Made by a program: the position numbers and the translations under genes. The notes beneath the pieces are model-generated. The model worked only from the letters and a program-made list of their open reading frames with translations, was not told the origin of the DNA and did no database searches. Shown piece after piece: positions 34,206 to 42,977 of a stretch of 64,000 nt of DNA (the first letter of the stretch is position 1; each line of letters opens with the position of its first letter). Location: positions 87,073-151,072 of the forward strand of contig NZ_BONZ01000032.1 of assembly GCF_016862975.1 (NCBI RefSeq), given 5' to 3'. Source of the stretch: Rugosimonospora africana (GTDB lineage Bacteria; Actinomycetota; Actinomycetes; Mycobacteriales; Micromonosporaceae).

Positions 34206-35149
34206 TACTTCACCATCCGCGGATTCAGAACGTGCTCGACCGCCCGCCCGGTGAGCGTGAAGCCGAGCACGACGATCAGGATCGCCACGCCGGGGGTGAG
34301 CAGATACCACCATGCCTCGGCGGTCACCGCGCCCCGGGAGAAGGCGGAATCCAGCATCGATCCCCAGGAGACACTGGTCGGATCGCCGAGTCCGAGGAAC
34401 GTCAGGGTCGCCTCGGACAGGATCGCCGAGGCGACGGTGAGGGTCGAGGAGACCAGGATCAGCGGCATGACGTTGGGCAGCACCTGCCGTACGACAATCT
34501 GACTGTTGCTGGCACCGAGTGCCCGGGCGCGTTCGACGAACGGTCTCGCCTCGACCGCCAGGGTCTGCGCCCGTACCAGGCGGGCGGTCGAGGTCCAGGA
34601 CGTGACCGCGATGGCGATGGTGATGGACGCCGACCCCTGTCCCAGGACGGCCGACAGCGAGATGGCCAGCGGGAGGCTGGGCAGCGCGATGAACCAGTCG
34701 GTGACGTGCATCAGGACCGCGCCGAGCCAGCCCTGGTAGTGCCCGGCGAGCAGCCCGATGGTGCTGCCCAGGATCACCGTCAGAGCGGTCGCGATCACAC
34801 CGACGGACAGCGAGGCGCGGGCTCCCCAGATCGCGAGTGCCAGGACCGATCGCCCGGATTCATCGGTACCGAGCAGGTAGTGCGCGCTCGGCGGAGCCAG
34901 CAGCGGACCGCTCACCTTTGTCACGTCCAACTGGGCGGGACCGATGAACGCCGGTGCCACCAGGGCGAGGACCGCGAACGCGAAGAGGATGGCGACCCCG
35001 GCCACCCCGCTCGGCCGGGCGAGAAAGCCGCGGACGAAGCGACGGAACGCGTTGAACGGCGGCGGTTTGGCCGATTCCGCTCGGACCGCGCCGCTCGCGG
35101 GCAGCTGACTGGGTCGGGGGTGCCGGATGTCGGCCTGGGTACCGGTCAC
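34205..35149 (-). CDS. Peptide ABC transporter permease, DppC/OppC type
   Basis: 314 residues. Long hydrophilic N-terminus, first helix VAGVAILFAFAVLALVAPAF, HYLLGTDESGRSVLALAIWG, EAA loop (ERARALGASNSQIVVRQVLP), C-terminus AVEHVLNPRMVK as usual. GTG 35149 overlaps the DppB-type stop (GTGA), indicating coupled translation. Pairs with the adjacent DppB-type permease. Confidence 0.93.
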   Translation of the reverse strand: MTGTQADIRHPRPSQLPASGAVRAESAKPPPFNAFRRFVRGFLARPSGVAGVAILFAFAVLALVAPAFIGPAQLDVTKVSGPLLAPPSAHYLLGTDESGRSVLALAIWGARASLSVGVIATALTVILGSTIGLLAGHYQGWLGAVLMHVTDWFIALPSLPLAISLSAVLGQGSASITIAIAVTSWTSTARLVRAQTLAVEARPFVERARALGASNSQIVVRQVLPNVMPLILVSSTLTVASAILSEATLTFLGLGDPTSVSWGSMLDSAFSRGAVTAEAWWYLLTPGVAILIVVLGFTLTGRAVEHVLNPRMVK

Positions 35150-36048
35150 TGGGCACGCACCCGGGGATCGAGGATGCGGTAGAGGACGTCCGCGACGAGG
35201 TTCATGAGGATCACCGATGAACTGAAGATGATGAAGGTGCCCTGCAACAGCGGCAGATCGGGCACCTTGAGGGCCTGGTAGGTCAGGTAGCCCAGCCCGG
35301 GCCAGGAATAGACGGTCTCGACGGTGATGGCGCCACCGATGATGCCGCCGATGTGCAGGAAGATCACCGTGACGGTGGGCAGCAGGGCGTTCGGTACGGC
35401 GTGCTTACGCCGTACGTCGGCATCGGTCAGGCCCTTGGCCCGCGCGGTCAGCAGGTACGGGCTTCCCAACTCGTCGATGATGGACGACCGCATGATGGTC
35501 ACGTACTGCGCGAAGACCACCAGTACCATCGTCATGCTCGGCAGCACCAGGTGCCGGACGACGTCGAGGGTGTGCGGCAGTGCTCCCGAGATGGACGGGT
35601 CGCTCATCCCGTTGGCGGGCAGGATGCTCGGGATCGGGCCGAGCCCGACGCTGAACGTGACGAGCAGGATCATCCCCAGCCAGAACGTCGGCATCGACCA
35701 CAGGGTCAGCGACACACCCGACGCGGCCCGGTCGAAGAGACTGCCGTGCCGCCACCCGCTGCGCACGCCGAGCCACAGCCCGAGCGTGACGGAGATCAGG
35801 GTCGCGGTTCCCATCAACAGCACCGTCGGCCCCAACCGTGAGCCGATCAGCGAGGCGACCGACTGCTGGAACTGCCAAGACTGGCCGAGCCGGCCGTGCA
35901 GGGCGTCGTTGACGAAGTCGATGAACCGCAACCAGATCGGCTTGTCCAGCCCGAGGGACCGGCGCAGCGCTGCCATCTGCGCGTCGCTGGTCGGGTGACC
36001 GCGGGTCATCGACTGCACCGGGTCCGCGGGCATCAGACTGAACAGCAC
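35146..36048 (-). CDS. Peptide ABC transporter permease, DppB/OppB type, 5' end disrupted
   Basis: The canonical frame starts at GTG 36048 and gives 300 residues. However, the first OppB membrane helix lies upstream in the same frame, where codons read YAFLVYLGRKLLAAVASLFF and then TLVIGFVLFSLMPADPV, with no ATG/GTG/TTG before it. TTG 36167, three bases after the binding-protein stop, opens a plausible N-terminus (LSTQIVEPLDVAAG) in another frame. One base missing near 36131-36142 would join them. So either a real frameshift, a sequencing error or a non-standard start exists. The rest is normal: EAA-type loop TARAKGLTDADVRRKHAVPN, YSWPGLGYLTYQAL. Confidence 0.85.
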   Translation of the reverse strand: MLFSLMPADPVQSMTRGHPTSDAQMAALRRSLGLDKPIWLRFIDFVNDALHGRLGQSWQFQQSVASLIGSRLGPTVLLMGTATLISVTLGLWLGVRSGWRHGSLFDRAASGVSLTLWSMPTFWLGMILLVTFSVGLGPIPSILPANGMSDPSISGALPHTLDVVRHLVLPSMTMVLVVFAQYVTIMRSSIIDELGSPYLLTARAKGLTDADVRRKHAVPNALLPTVTVIFLHIGGIIGGAITVETVYSWPGLGYLTYQALKVPDLPLLQGTFIIFSSSVILMNLVADVLYRILDPRVRAQ

Positions 36049-36170
36049 GAACCCGATGACCAGCGTGAAGAACAGGCTGGCGACCGCGGCCAGCAGCTTG
36101 CGGCCGAGATAGACGAGGAAGGCGTACCGGCCGCGACGTCCAGCGGCTCGACGATCTGCGTGGACAAGGC

Positions 36171-38024
36171 TTACTCGCGCTCGTCGGCGGTGGACCTGCG
36201 CCGCAGCAGCAGTACCGCGCCGGCGGCGATGAGTACCACCACCACCGCGCCCGCGACGAGGTACGTGGTGCGGTGCGACGACGATGCCTTCTGGCTCAGC
36301 GGAGCGGCGTCCATCACGAACCAGAAGTACGGCTTGCTCGGGTAGAACCCGTTCGCGTCGGCCTTGCCGGACGTGATGCCCGTCAGCGCGTCCTTGCGGT
36401 ACGCGACCAGGCCGTTGGGGTAGTAGAGGATCAGGTCGCGGTTCGCCTTGTAGAGGATGTCCTGCATCTGCCCGACGAGCTGCGCCCGCTGGGTGGCGTC
36501 GAACGTGTTCACCTGCTGGGCGAACAGCTTGTCGTAGTTCGGGTCGCAGACGAACGCGTCGGTGTTGCCACCCGTACCGTCGTCCTTCGGCAGCGTTCCG
36601 CAGGTCTGGATGGACAGCAAATAGGTCGGGTCCGGACCGGTGGGCCAGGAGTCCATGAGCATGTCCCAGTCGCCCTTGGCGAGGTTGTCGTTGAGCTTGC
36701 TCATGCTCAGCGTGTCGAGCTTCAGGTCGATGCCGACGTCCTTGAGCCAGCCCTGGAGCAGAGCCGAGATCTGGGCGTCACGCGAGGAGTCGGAGTGGAT
36801 GCCCAGCCGGATGCTCAGCGGCTTGTGGGTTCGCGGGTCGATCCGCACACCGTCGGGGCCCTTGGCGTACCCGGCCGAGTCCAGCAGCGAGTTTGCCTTG
36901 GCCGGGTTGTACGAGACGGCCTCGTCGGCGGACGGGTGCCACTGCCACTGCGGGTACCCGGGCGGCAGGTAGCCCTCGCCGGACACGCCGAGTCCACCCA
37001 GCACGTTCGCGGTGATCTTCTTCTTGTCGATGGCGTAGCTGATCGCCTCGCGGACCTGGTCGTTGGCCAGCGCCGGGTTGCCGGTGCCGATCGGCTTGCC
37101 GGTGCGGGTCTTCGCGCCGGCGTTGATCTCCACCGCCGTCCATCCGGTGCCGAGTTCCTGGAAGGTCCGCAGGCTGCTGTCGTTCTTGAGCGCGTTGAAC
37201 TGGTTGGAGTTCAGGCCGTCGTAGTACGCGAGCTGGTTGCTCTTGAGCGCCGCGACGGCCGCGTCGCTGTTCTTGAACTCCTGCACCACCAGGTTGTCGA
37301 AGGTCGGGGACTTACCGCCGAGCTTGAAGTCCTTGTTGACGGCGAACTTCTCGTACTGGTCGGTGGTGTAGTTGACCAGTGTGTACGGCCCGTACCCGAC
37401 GACGGGGAAGGTGTCGTTCTTGTAGTCCTTCAGCCCGGCGACGTGCGATTCCCAGATGTGTTTGGGCACGATCGGGATACCCCAGTGCGGGACGCTGATA
37501 TAGAGCATGTTCGCCTGCGGCTGCTTGGTCTTGATGACCAGCGTCGTCGCGTCCGGGGCGGTGACCGACGCGACGTTGGCCACCAGAGCGCCGTTGGCGG
37601 TCGCCGCGATGTTGTTCGTCATGATCAGGTTAAACGTCCAGGCGGCGTCCTCGGCCGTGATCGGCTGACCGTCGGACCACTTCAACCCGCTCTGGATCTT
37701 GTAGGTCCAGGTGAGCTGGTCCGGCGACGTGGTCCAGGAGGTGGCCAGGTACGGTCCCGGCTTGTTGTCCTCGTCGAGGATGTTGAGGGTGGGATAGATG
37801 AGCGCGAACGTCTTGAGGCCGCCCTCGAAGTAGGACAGGAACGGGTTCAATGTGTCGATGCCCGAGTCGTCCATGGCGATCGTGAACGTCGACCCGGAGG
37901 ACGCGCCGACGCTGGGAGTCGGGATGGAGACGATTGCTGCCGCAACTCCGCAGCCCAACACCGCCGCGGCGAGCCGGCGCCGCAGGCCGGGTCGCGTTGG
38001 CCGGGTGCCTGTGCCAACCCTCAT
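36171..38024 (-). CDS. Peptide ABC transporter substrate-binding protein with C-terminal membrane anchor
   Basis: 617 residues, family-5 (DppA-like) fold: signal peptide with Ala-rich core (LRRRLAAAVLGCGVAAAIV) but no lipobox, then YPTLNILDEDNKPGPYLATS, LKWSDGQPITAEDAAWTFNL and DQVREAISYAIDKKKITANV. The C-terminus carries a membrane helix (TTYLVAGAVVVVLIAAGAVL) plus a basic tail (LLRRRSTADERE). The protein thus seems tethered by its C-terminus rather than by lipid. ATG 38024 has AAGGAG nine bases upstream. First gene of the minus-strand importer, divergent from the LD-carboxypeptidase operon. Confidence 0.93.
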   Translation of the reverse strand: MRVGTGTRPTRPGLRRRLAAAVLGCGVAAAIVSIPTPSVGASSGSTFTIAMDDSGIDTLNPFLSYFEGGLKTFALIYPTLNILDEDNKPGPYLATSWTTSPDQLTWTYKIQSGLKWSDGQPITAEDAAWTFNLIMTNNIAATANGALVANVASVTAPDATTLVIKTKQPQANMLYISVPHWGIPIVPKHIWESHVAGLKDYKNDTFPVVGYGPYTLVNYTTDQYEKFAVNKDFKLGGKSPTFDNLVVQEFKNSDAAVAALKSNQLAYYDGLNSNQFNALKNDSSLRTFQELGTGWTAVEINAGAKTRTGKPIGTGNPALANDQVREAISYAIDKKKITANVLGGLGVSGEGYLPPGYPQWQWHPSADEAVSYNPAKANSLLDSAGYAKGPDGVRIDPRTHKPLSIRLGIHSDSSRDAQISALLQGWLKDVGIDLKLDTLSMSKLNDNLAKGDWDMLMDSWPTGPDPTYLLSIQTCGTLPKDDGTGGNTDAFVCDPNYDKLFAQQVNTFDATQRAQLVGQMQDILYKANRDLILYYPNGLVAYRKDALTGITSGKADANGFYPSKPYFWFVMDAAPLSQKASSSHRTTYLVAGAVVVVLIAAGAVLLLRRRSTADERE

Positions 38025-38404
38025 CTGGTCAATCTCCTTCAATTGTCACAGCCGCGTTCGGCTGCGGGATCAGTCGCTGCAATCTCTGCCCGCGTGGATG
38101 TGAGTCCGCGGGAATTCGCTTGTCCGTGTGCGCGCCCCTGGCTCATGATCGGGACCGATGGGTTCGGGTAGCATTCACCGCCGGCATTGCCAACCGCCTT
38201 GCCAGACTCCTTGCCGCCGGCCGGGTTTCCTCGGGCCGGATTCCGCGGACCGGATCACCCGGGCCTCCCGCGCGGTCGTCGTCCGGTGTAGTGACCCATT
38301 CGTGATCTGAAATGGGGCCGGACCCCTTCCCACCGGGCGGTGGATCGTCTAGACACATTTCGTATCCTGCGGCTATCGCCTATCGCGGTTGAGGAGCGAG
38401 TGGA
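38025..38404. other. 380-base divergent intergenic region
   Basis: Separates the peptide importer (minus) from the LD-carboxypeptidase/GNAT/racemase operon (plus). It contains an inverted repeat CAGCCG-CGTT-CGGCTG at 38049-38064, close to the importer start. No convincing gene. A shared regulator would bind here. Confidence 0.5.
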
Positions 38405-39406
38405 TTGCTTGGTAACGACCGGAGCCGCGACGGTGCCACGCCGTTCGCCCGGCCGCCGGCATTGCGACCGGGTGACCGTGTGGCGGTGCTGACGTTGAGC
38501 AGTCCCGCGCAGCACGTCCTGCTGGCGGACGGTCTGGACGCGTTGCGCTTCGCCGGCCTCGAACCGGTGGTATATCCCTCCGTGCGCGCCAGCGGCACTG
38601 TGCACCCCTACCTCGCCGGCGACGACCGGTCGCGCGCCGCGGAACTGCGCCAGGCGCTGCTGGACGAGTCCATCGCGGGAGTCGTCTTCGCGTGTGGCGG
38701 CTACGGGGCTCAGCGCACGCTGGAAGCCATGGACTGGAGCGGCCTGGAGCACGTGGCGCCGAAGGTTCTCTCGGGCTACTCCGACGTCACGGCCATCCTT
38801 GAGGCGATCGCCGTCAAGCTGGGGTGGGCGTCGCTGATGAGCGCGATGGTGTGCTGCGGAGAGTTCGCCCAGTCCTACACCTTCTCATCGATGCTGCGCG
38901 CCCTCATGTCGCCCGAACGCGTGCGGGAACTCCACTACGGCGAGGCGGTGACGGTGGTCGGCGGGACCGCGCGGGGCACCACCCTCGGCGGCAACCTGGC
39001 GCTGCTGGCGTCGTCGGTGGGCACCGACACCTCGCTGCCCGCCCGCGGTGGGATTCTCCTGCTCGAAGACGAGCAGGAAAACGACTACCGCGTGGACAGG
39101 ATGCTCACGCAACTGCGCCGGTCCGGCTATCTCGACGGGGTGGCGGCGGTGATCGCCGGCTCCTGGTACCAGTGCGGAACGGTGGAGCAGATCCACCCGG
39201 TGTTGACGGACCGCCTCGGTGACCTCGGTGTGCCGGTCATCGCGTGGGCGAACGTCGGGCACGGCGGCCGGTTCCAGAGCTTTCCGATCGGGGTACGCGC
39301 GGAGTTGGACGCGGACAGGCGGACGCTCCGCCTGCTGGACCCCCCGCTGGTACCGTCCGTCGAAAGGGAGCAACCAGGCATGTCATCGACCGCGAGCCGG
39401 GATTGA
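38405..39406 (+). CDS. LD-carboxypeptidase, peptidase family S66
   Basis: 333 residues. S66 serine peptidase that removes the terminal D-amino acid from murein tetrapeptides or related peptides, usually in the cytoplasm. Nucleophile Ser126 sits in LSGYSDVTA (equivalent to GHSD of E. coli LdcA), general acid-base partners are Glu221 (ILLLEDEQENDYRVDRML) and His286 (NVGHGGRFQSFPIG), and the RGGYG-like loop is CGGYGAQR. TTG 38405 has AGGAG eight bases before. It is the first of three co-directional genes with GNAT and racemase, opposite a peptide importer, which fits muropeptide or D-amino-acid-containing peptide salvage. Confidence 0.9.
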   Translation: MLGNDRSRDGATPFARPPALRPGDRVAVLTLSSPAQHVLLADGLDALRFAGLEPVVYPSVRASGTVHPYLAGDDRSRAAELRQALLDESIAGVVFACGGYGAQRTLEAMDWSGLEHVAPKVLSGYSDVTAILEAIAVKLGWASLMSAMVCCGEFAQSYTFSSMLRALMSPERVRELHYGEAVTVVGGTARGTTLGGNLALLASSVGTDTSLPARGGILLLEDEQENDYRVDRMLTQLRRSGYLDGVAAVIAGSWYQCGTVEQIHPVLTDRLGDLGVPVIAWANVGHGGRFQSFPIGVRAELDADRRTLRLLDPPLVPSVEREQPGMSSTASRD

Positions 39407-39414
39407 GGTCGTCG

Positions 39415-40311
39415 ATGTCGGGTCTTGCCAATCAGGCCCTCGGCGACGCCCTCGCCGGCGCCTCGGCCGCCGCCGACCGTGCCGAGCACCGCGCCGGCGT
39501 ACGCCTGTGTGAACTCACCGAGTTCGGCGACCTGCAAGCGGTGTGCCGGCTCTACAACGAGATCTGGCCTTCGGACCCGAACGATCCACCGATCAACACC
39601 GAGCTGTTGCGGGCGCTGACCAAGGCCGGCAATTATCTCGGTGGCGCCTACCACGGCGATACCCTGGTGGGCGCCTGCGTCGGCTTCTTCGGGCCGCCCG
39701 CCGACCAGGCGATGCACAGCCACATCGCGGGGGTGGACGCAGGCGCCGCGGCTCGCGGTGTCGGCTACGCGCTGAAGCTGCATCAGCGTGCCTGGGCGCT
39801 GGCTCGTGGAGTGCGGACCATTCGATGGACCTTCGATCCACTGGTCCGCCGGAACGCCTACTTCAACCTGGTCAAGCTCGCCGCCACCGCGACCGAGTAC
39901 CTGCCGAACTTCTACGGCGGCACACTCGACTCGACCGACGGCACCGACGAGAGCGACCGGCTGCTGGTGCACTGGGACCTGGCCGCCGACCGGGTCGCCG
40001 CGGCCTGCGCCGGAACGTCGTGGCACGTCGACGCGCGGGCCGCGCTCGACGCCGGTGCGGTCATCGGGCTCGACCGCGGGGACGATGACGCGCCGACCCC
40101 CGGCACCCTGGACGGCGAAACTGTACTGGTCGCCGTGCCACCGGACATCGAGACGCTCCGCCGGATCGATCCGGCGCGAGCCAGACACTGGCGGGTAGCG
40201 GTTCGCGAGGCGCTCGGCACGCTGATGGCCGGGGGAGCCCGGCCGACCGGGTTCGACAAGGCCGGGTGGTTCGTCGTCACCCGGGGCGGCGCGGGACAGG
40301 AGCACCGATGA
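39415..40311 (+). CDS. GNAT-superfamily N-acyltransferase (COG3375-like)
   Basis: 298 residues. Starts at ATG 39415 with TGAGGT upstream, eight bases after the LD-carboxypeptidase stop; a longer frame upstream overlaps that gene and is a shadow. Motifs: LCELTEFGDLQAVCRLYNEI, GALVGAC-like strand (DTLVGACVGFFGPP), HSHIAGVDAGAAARGVGYAL as the CoA loop, then IRWTFDPLVRRNAYFNLVKL, characteristic of this family. Relatives commonly neighbour N-acylamino-acid racemase genes. In Geobacillus a GNAT enzyme N-succinylates D-amino acids for such a racemase, so the same role is inferred. It overlaps the next gene by four bases (ATGA). Confidence 0.88.
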   Translation: MSGLANQALGDALAGASAAADRAEHRAGVRLCELTEFGDLQAVCRLYNEIWPSDPNDPPINTELLRALTKAGNYLGGAYHGDTLVGACVGFFGPPADQAMHSHIAGVDAGAAARGVGYALKLHQRAWALARGVRTIRWTFDPLVRRNAYFNLVKLAATATEYLPNFYGGTLDSTDGTDESDRLLVHWDLAADRVAAACAGTSWHVDARAALDAGAVIGLDRGDDDAPTPGTLDGETVLVAVPPDIETLRRIDPARARHWRVAVREALGTLMAGGARPTGFDKAGWFVVTRGGAGQEHR

Positions 40312-41414
40312 AGCTGACCGGAGTCGAGCTGCGCCGGATCCGCATGCCTCTGGTGGCACCGTTTCGCACCTCGTTCGGGACCGAGACCGACCGCGACATC
40401 CTCCTGCTGCGCGTGGTCACCGAGGAGGCGGAGGGGTGGGGGGAGTGTGTGGCGACCGGCGAACCGCTCTACTCCTCCGAGTACGTCGACGGCGCCGCGG
40501 ACGTGCTGCGCCGCTATCTCGTACCCGCGATCGTCGACCATCCCCGGTTGGACGCGGTGGCCGTCGGGTCGGTACTGGCTCCGTTCAAGGGGCACCGGAT
40601 GGCCAAGGCGGCCCTGGAGATGGCCGTCCTGGATGCCGAGCTGCGCGGCCAGGGACGTTCGTTCGGGCGGGAGCTGGGCGCGGTGCGTGACCGGGTGGCC
40701 TGCGGCGTCTCGGTCGGCATCATGGACTCGATCGGCGAGCTGCTGGACGCCGTGGAGGGCTACCTCGACGCGGGGTACGTACGGATCAAGCTCAAGATCG
40801 AGCCCGGCTGGGACATCGCGCCGGTACGGGCGGTCCGCGAGCGCTTCGGCGACGACGTGCTTCTCCAGGTCGACGCCAACACGGCGTACAGCCTGGCCGA
40901 CGCGCGCCACCTCGCCAGGCTCGATCCGTTCGATCTGCTGCTGATCGAGCAGCCGCTCGATGAGGAGGACATCCGTGGCCACGCCGAGCTGGCCCGGATC
41001 GTCCGGACGCCGGTGTGCCTCGACGAGTCGATCACCTCGGCGGCGATCGCGGCCGACGCGATCCGCCGGGGAGCCTGCGCGATCGTCAATGTCAAGCCGG
41101 GCCGGGTCGGCGGTTACCTGGAGGCGCGCCGCATTCACGACGTGTGCGCCGCCCACGGGGTACCGGTGTGGTGCGGCGGGATGCTCGAAACCGGCATCGG
41201 GCGAGCCGCCAACGTGGCCCTGGCCGCTCTGCCCGGCTTCACCCTGCCCGGCGACACCTCGGCCTCCGACCGCTATTACCACACCGATGTCACCCCGCCG
41301 TTCGTCCTGGACGACGGCCATCTCCCGGTGCCGACGGGCCCCGGCATCGGCGTACAGCCGCTGCCCGACGTGCTCGCGGAGGTGACCGTCGCGAGCGAGT
41401 GGCTGCACCGGTAG
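40308..41414 (+). CDS. N-acylamino-acid racemase / o-succinylbenzoate synthase family enzyme (enolase superfamily)
   Basis: 368 residues, the usual length for this group. Catalytic pattern of the MLE/OSBS subgroup: Lys161/Lys163 (IKLKIEPG), metal ligands Asp189 (LQVDANTAY), Glu214 (LLIEQPLD) and Asp239 (CLDESI), and Lys263 (IVNVKPGRVGG). These positions match the numbering I recall for Amycolatopsis N-acylamino-acid racemase. The enzyme removes the alpha-proton of N-acyl amino acids (racemisation) or makes o-succinylbenzoate for menaquinone. With GNAT and LD-carboxypeptidase as coupled neighbours and no other men genes here, racemase is favoured. ATG 40308 overlaps the GNAT stop as ATGA. Confidence 0.9.
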   Translation: MKLTGVELRRIRMPLVAPFRTSFGTETDRDILLLRVVTEEAEGWGECVATGEPLYSSEYVDGAADVLRRYLVPAIVDHPRLDAVAVGSVLAPFKGHRMAKAALEMAVLDAELRGQGRSFGRELGAVRDRVACGVSVGIMDSIGELLDAVEGYLDAGYVRIKLKIEPGWDIAPVRAVRERFGDDVLLQVDANTAYSLADARHLARLDPFDLLLIEQPLDEEDIRGHAELARIVRTPVCLDESITSAAIAADAIRRGACAIVNVKPGRVGGYLEARRIHDVCAAHGVPVWCGGMLETGIGRAANVALAALPGFTLPGDTSASDRYYHTDVTPPFVLDDGHLPVPTGPGIGVQPLPDVLAEVTVASEWLHR

Positions 41415-41474
41415 CGCGCTGCCTTTCGACGGTGTGCTTGGTCTCGGTGTGCCTGGTCTCGCCGTTGGCTATCG

Positions 41475-41516
41475 CCGTCCGGGCCGGCTCGAGGTGACCC
41501 GAGCCGGCCCGGACGG
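41475..41516. terminator. Perfect 17-bp hairpin, bidirectional terminator
   Basis: CCGTCCGGGCCGGCTCG pairs with CGAGCCGGCCCGGACGG over an eight-base loop, between the convergent racemase (plus) and xylanase (minus) genes. Confidence 0.85.
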
Positions 41517-41539
41517 ATTGGTGGATGGAGCCCCCAGGC

Positions 41540-42631
41540 TTACGGGCTCGTGCAGCTGATGTTGCTGGGTGTCTGGGATCCGTCCCCGGAGCCGGTGTAC
41601 CCGAACGAGGTCGAGGCGCCCGCCCCGAGTGTGCCGTTGTACGCGGCGTTCTTGACCGTGACGGCCCCGCTCGTGCCGCTGTTCACGCCGTTCCACAGGC
41701 TGGCGATGCTCTGCCCACTCGGCAGGGTCAGGTGTACGGTCCAGCCGTTGAGCGTGGACGATCCGGCGTTGGTCACCGTCACGCTGGCGTTGAAGCCACC
41801 CTGCCAGCTGTTGGCCACCGAGTAGGTGGCGCGGCAGCCGCTTCCACCGCCGCCGGTCGGCGGAGGACTCGTCGGCGGCGCGGTGGTCGGTGGGGTCGTG
41901 GTCGGTGGGGTCGTGGTCGGCGGAGGGCTACCGCCGATGCTGACGCTGGAGCTGCCGCTGCCGCCGCCCCATGCCTCGGTCGCCATGATCTGGTAGTTCA
42001 TCGTGCCCAGGTTCATCCCGTGGCTGGCCCAGGCGTTGACGAAGTTGGAGAAGGTGATGGTCCCGCCACCGGTTCTCTTCGAGGTCCGGATCGCCAGGTA
42101 CTGCCAGAAGGTCGCGGTGCCCTGGATGGAGGGCTGGTTGACCTGCTGGTGCTTGATGATGGTGTACGTGCCGCCGTCACTGGTCATCGTGCCCATGTTG
42201 GTGCCGGCCGTATTCGGCGAGCCGATCCAGTTGTCGATGACGTAGTACTCGACCAGTGGGTTGGTCGACCAGCCGTAGAGCGTCATCAGCGCGGTGCCGC
42301 CGGAGCCGTTGAGGCTGCCGGTGTAGCTGATCGTGCGGCTGGTGCTGCCGGGGTTCCAGCCGACGCCGCCGACCCAGTCGCCGATGCTGCTCCAGGTGCT
42401 GGAGTAGTTGGTGCCGGAGTTCAGCGTGATACACGATGACCCCTGGCCGTTGTTCCAGAAGGAGTAGTAGTTGCCGCCGTTGGTGCCGGTCTGGGGGGAG
42501 CAGATCTGCGTTGCCGCGTTCGCGATGCCGGGCAGGATCGCCGCGGCCAGCGCAGCGGCGCAGGCGCCGCCGATGAGCAGTCGGATGCGGGTGCGTCGGC
42601 GGCTTCTGGATCTGACGGGAGCGTCGTTCAT
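41540..42631 (-). CDS. Secreted endo-1,4-beta-xylanase, GH11 with CBM2
   Basis: 363 residues. Signal peptide to about 40 (IGGACAAALAAAILPGIANA), GH11 jelly roll about 42-225, Pro/Thr linker, CBM2 about 265-363. The nucleophile Glu is in NPLVEYYVIDNW and the acid/base Glu in IMATEAWGGGSGSS; VGGVGWNPGS and FWQYLAIRTSKR are family landmarks. The CBM2 has the usual surface Trp residues (SWQGGF, LNGWTV, SLWNG) and terminal Cys pair. It degrades xylan outside the cell. ATG 42631 has AAGGAGGG ten bases upstream; the frame is open 207 bases further but lacks a signal peptide there. Upstream CGAA/TTCG palindromes suggest repression. Confidence 0.95.
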   Translation of the reverse strand: MNDAPVRSRSRRRTRIRLLIGGACAAALAAAILPGIANAATQICSPQTGTNGGNYYSFWNNGQGSSCITLNSGTNYSSTWSSIGDWVGGVGWNPGSTSRTISYTGSLNGSGGTALMTLYGWSTNPLVEYYVIDNWIGSPNTAGTNMGTMTSDGGTYTIIKHQQVNQPSIQGTATFWQYLAIRTSKRTGGGTITFSNFVNAWASHGMNLGTMNYQIMATEAWGGGSGSSSVSIGGSPPPTTTPPTTTPPTTAPPTSPPPTGGGGSGCRATYSVANSWQGGFNASVTVTNAGSSTLNGWTVHLTLPSGQSIASLWNGVNSGTSGAVTVKNAAYNGTLGAGASTSFGYTGSGDGSQTPSNISCTSP

Positions 42632-42829
42632 GTGCGTGATGCCCTCCTTGTCACGGCTGGCTTCTGGCGACGGCGGACGGGCCGGCCAGGCAGCGCGATT
42701 CCGGTGTTTGTGGCAAACCGCGGGGAGCGGGTCGGGATGGCTGATCGTCATCGACAGTTGTCGAACTCTGTCGACGCCGAAAGTATGAGTCGAGCCCGCA
42801 TCGTTTGACAACAGTTTCCGGAAGATTTG

Positions 42830-42841
42830 CGAAAACATTCG
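42830..42841. promoter_or_regulatory. CGAA-N4-TTCG palindrome, possible xylanase operator
   Basis: CGAAAACATTCG lies 200 bases upstream of the xylanase start. Inverted CGAA/TTCG elements have been described as negative control sites upstream of Streptomyces xylanase genes; match by motif only. Confidence 0.35.
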
Positions 42842-42966
42842 AGCACGATGTGGATCGTCGCCAGCGCCTGTCGTTTGTGGTCAGGGCTGATTCGCTGCCT
42901 GACGGGCAAGAGGGTCCGGTCGATGCTCTGGGCAATCCAGCGGTGGGGCGGCCGGCCGGGCGCTTC

Positions 42967-42977
42967 CGAAATTTTCG
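42967..42977. promoter_or_regulatory. CGAAATTTTCG near-perfect palindrome, possible xylanase operator
   Basis: This 11-mer closely fits the CGAAA-N-TTTCG shape of Streptomyces xylanase control elements, 336 bases upstream of the GH11 start. Distance makes the assignment tentative; it may be paired with the element at 42830. Confidence 0.35.

Noticed and set aside
38405..39406. Apparent loss of the catalytic Ser in LD-carboxypeptidase (GGYGAQR instead of GGYGAS)
   Set aside because: The nucleophile of this family lies in the later G-x-S-D motif, which is present (LSGYSDVTA, Ser126).
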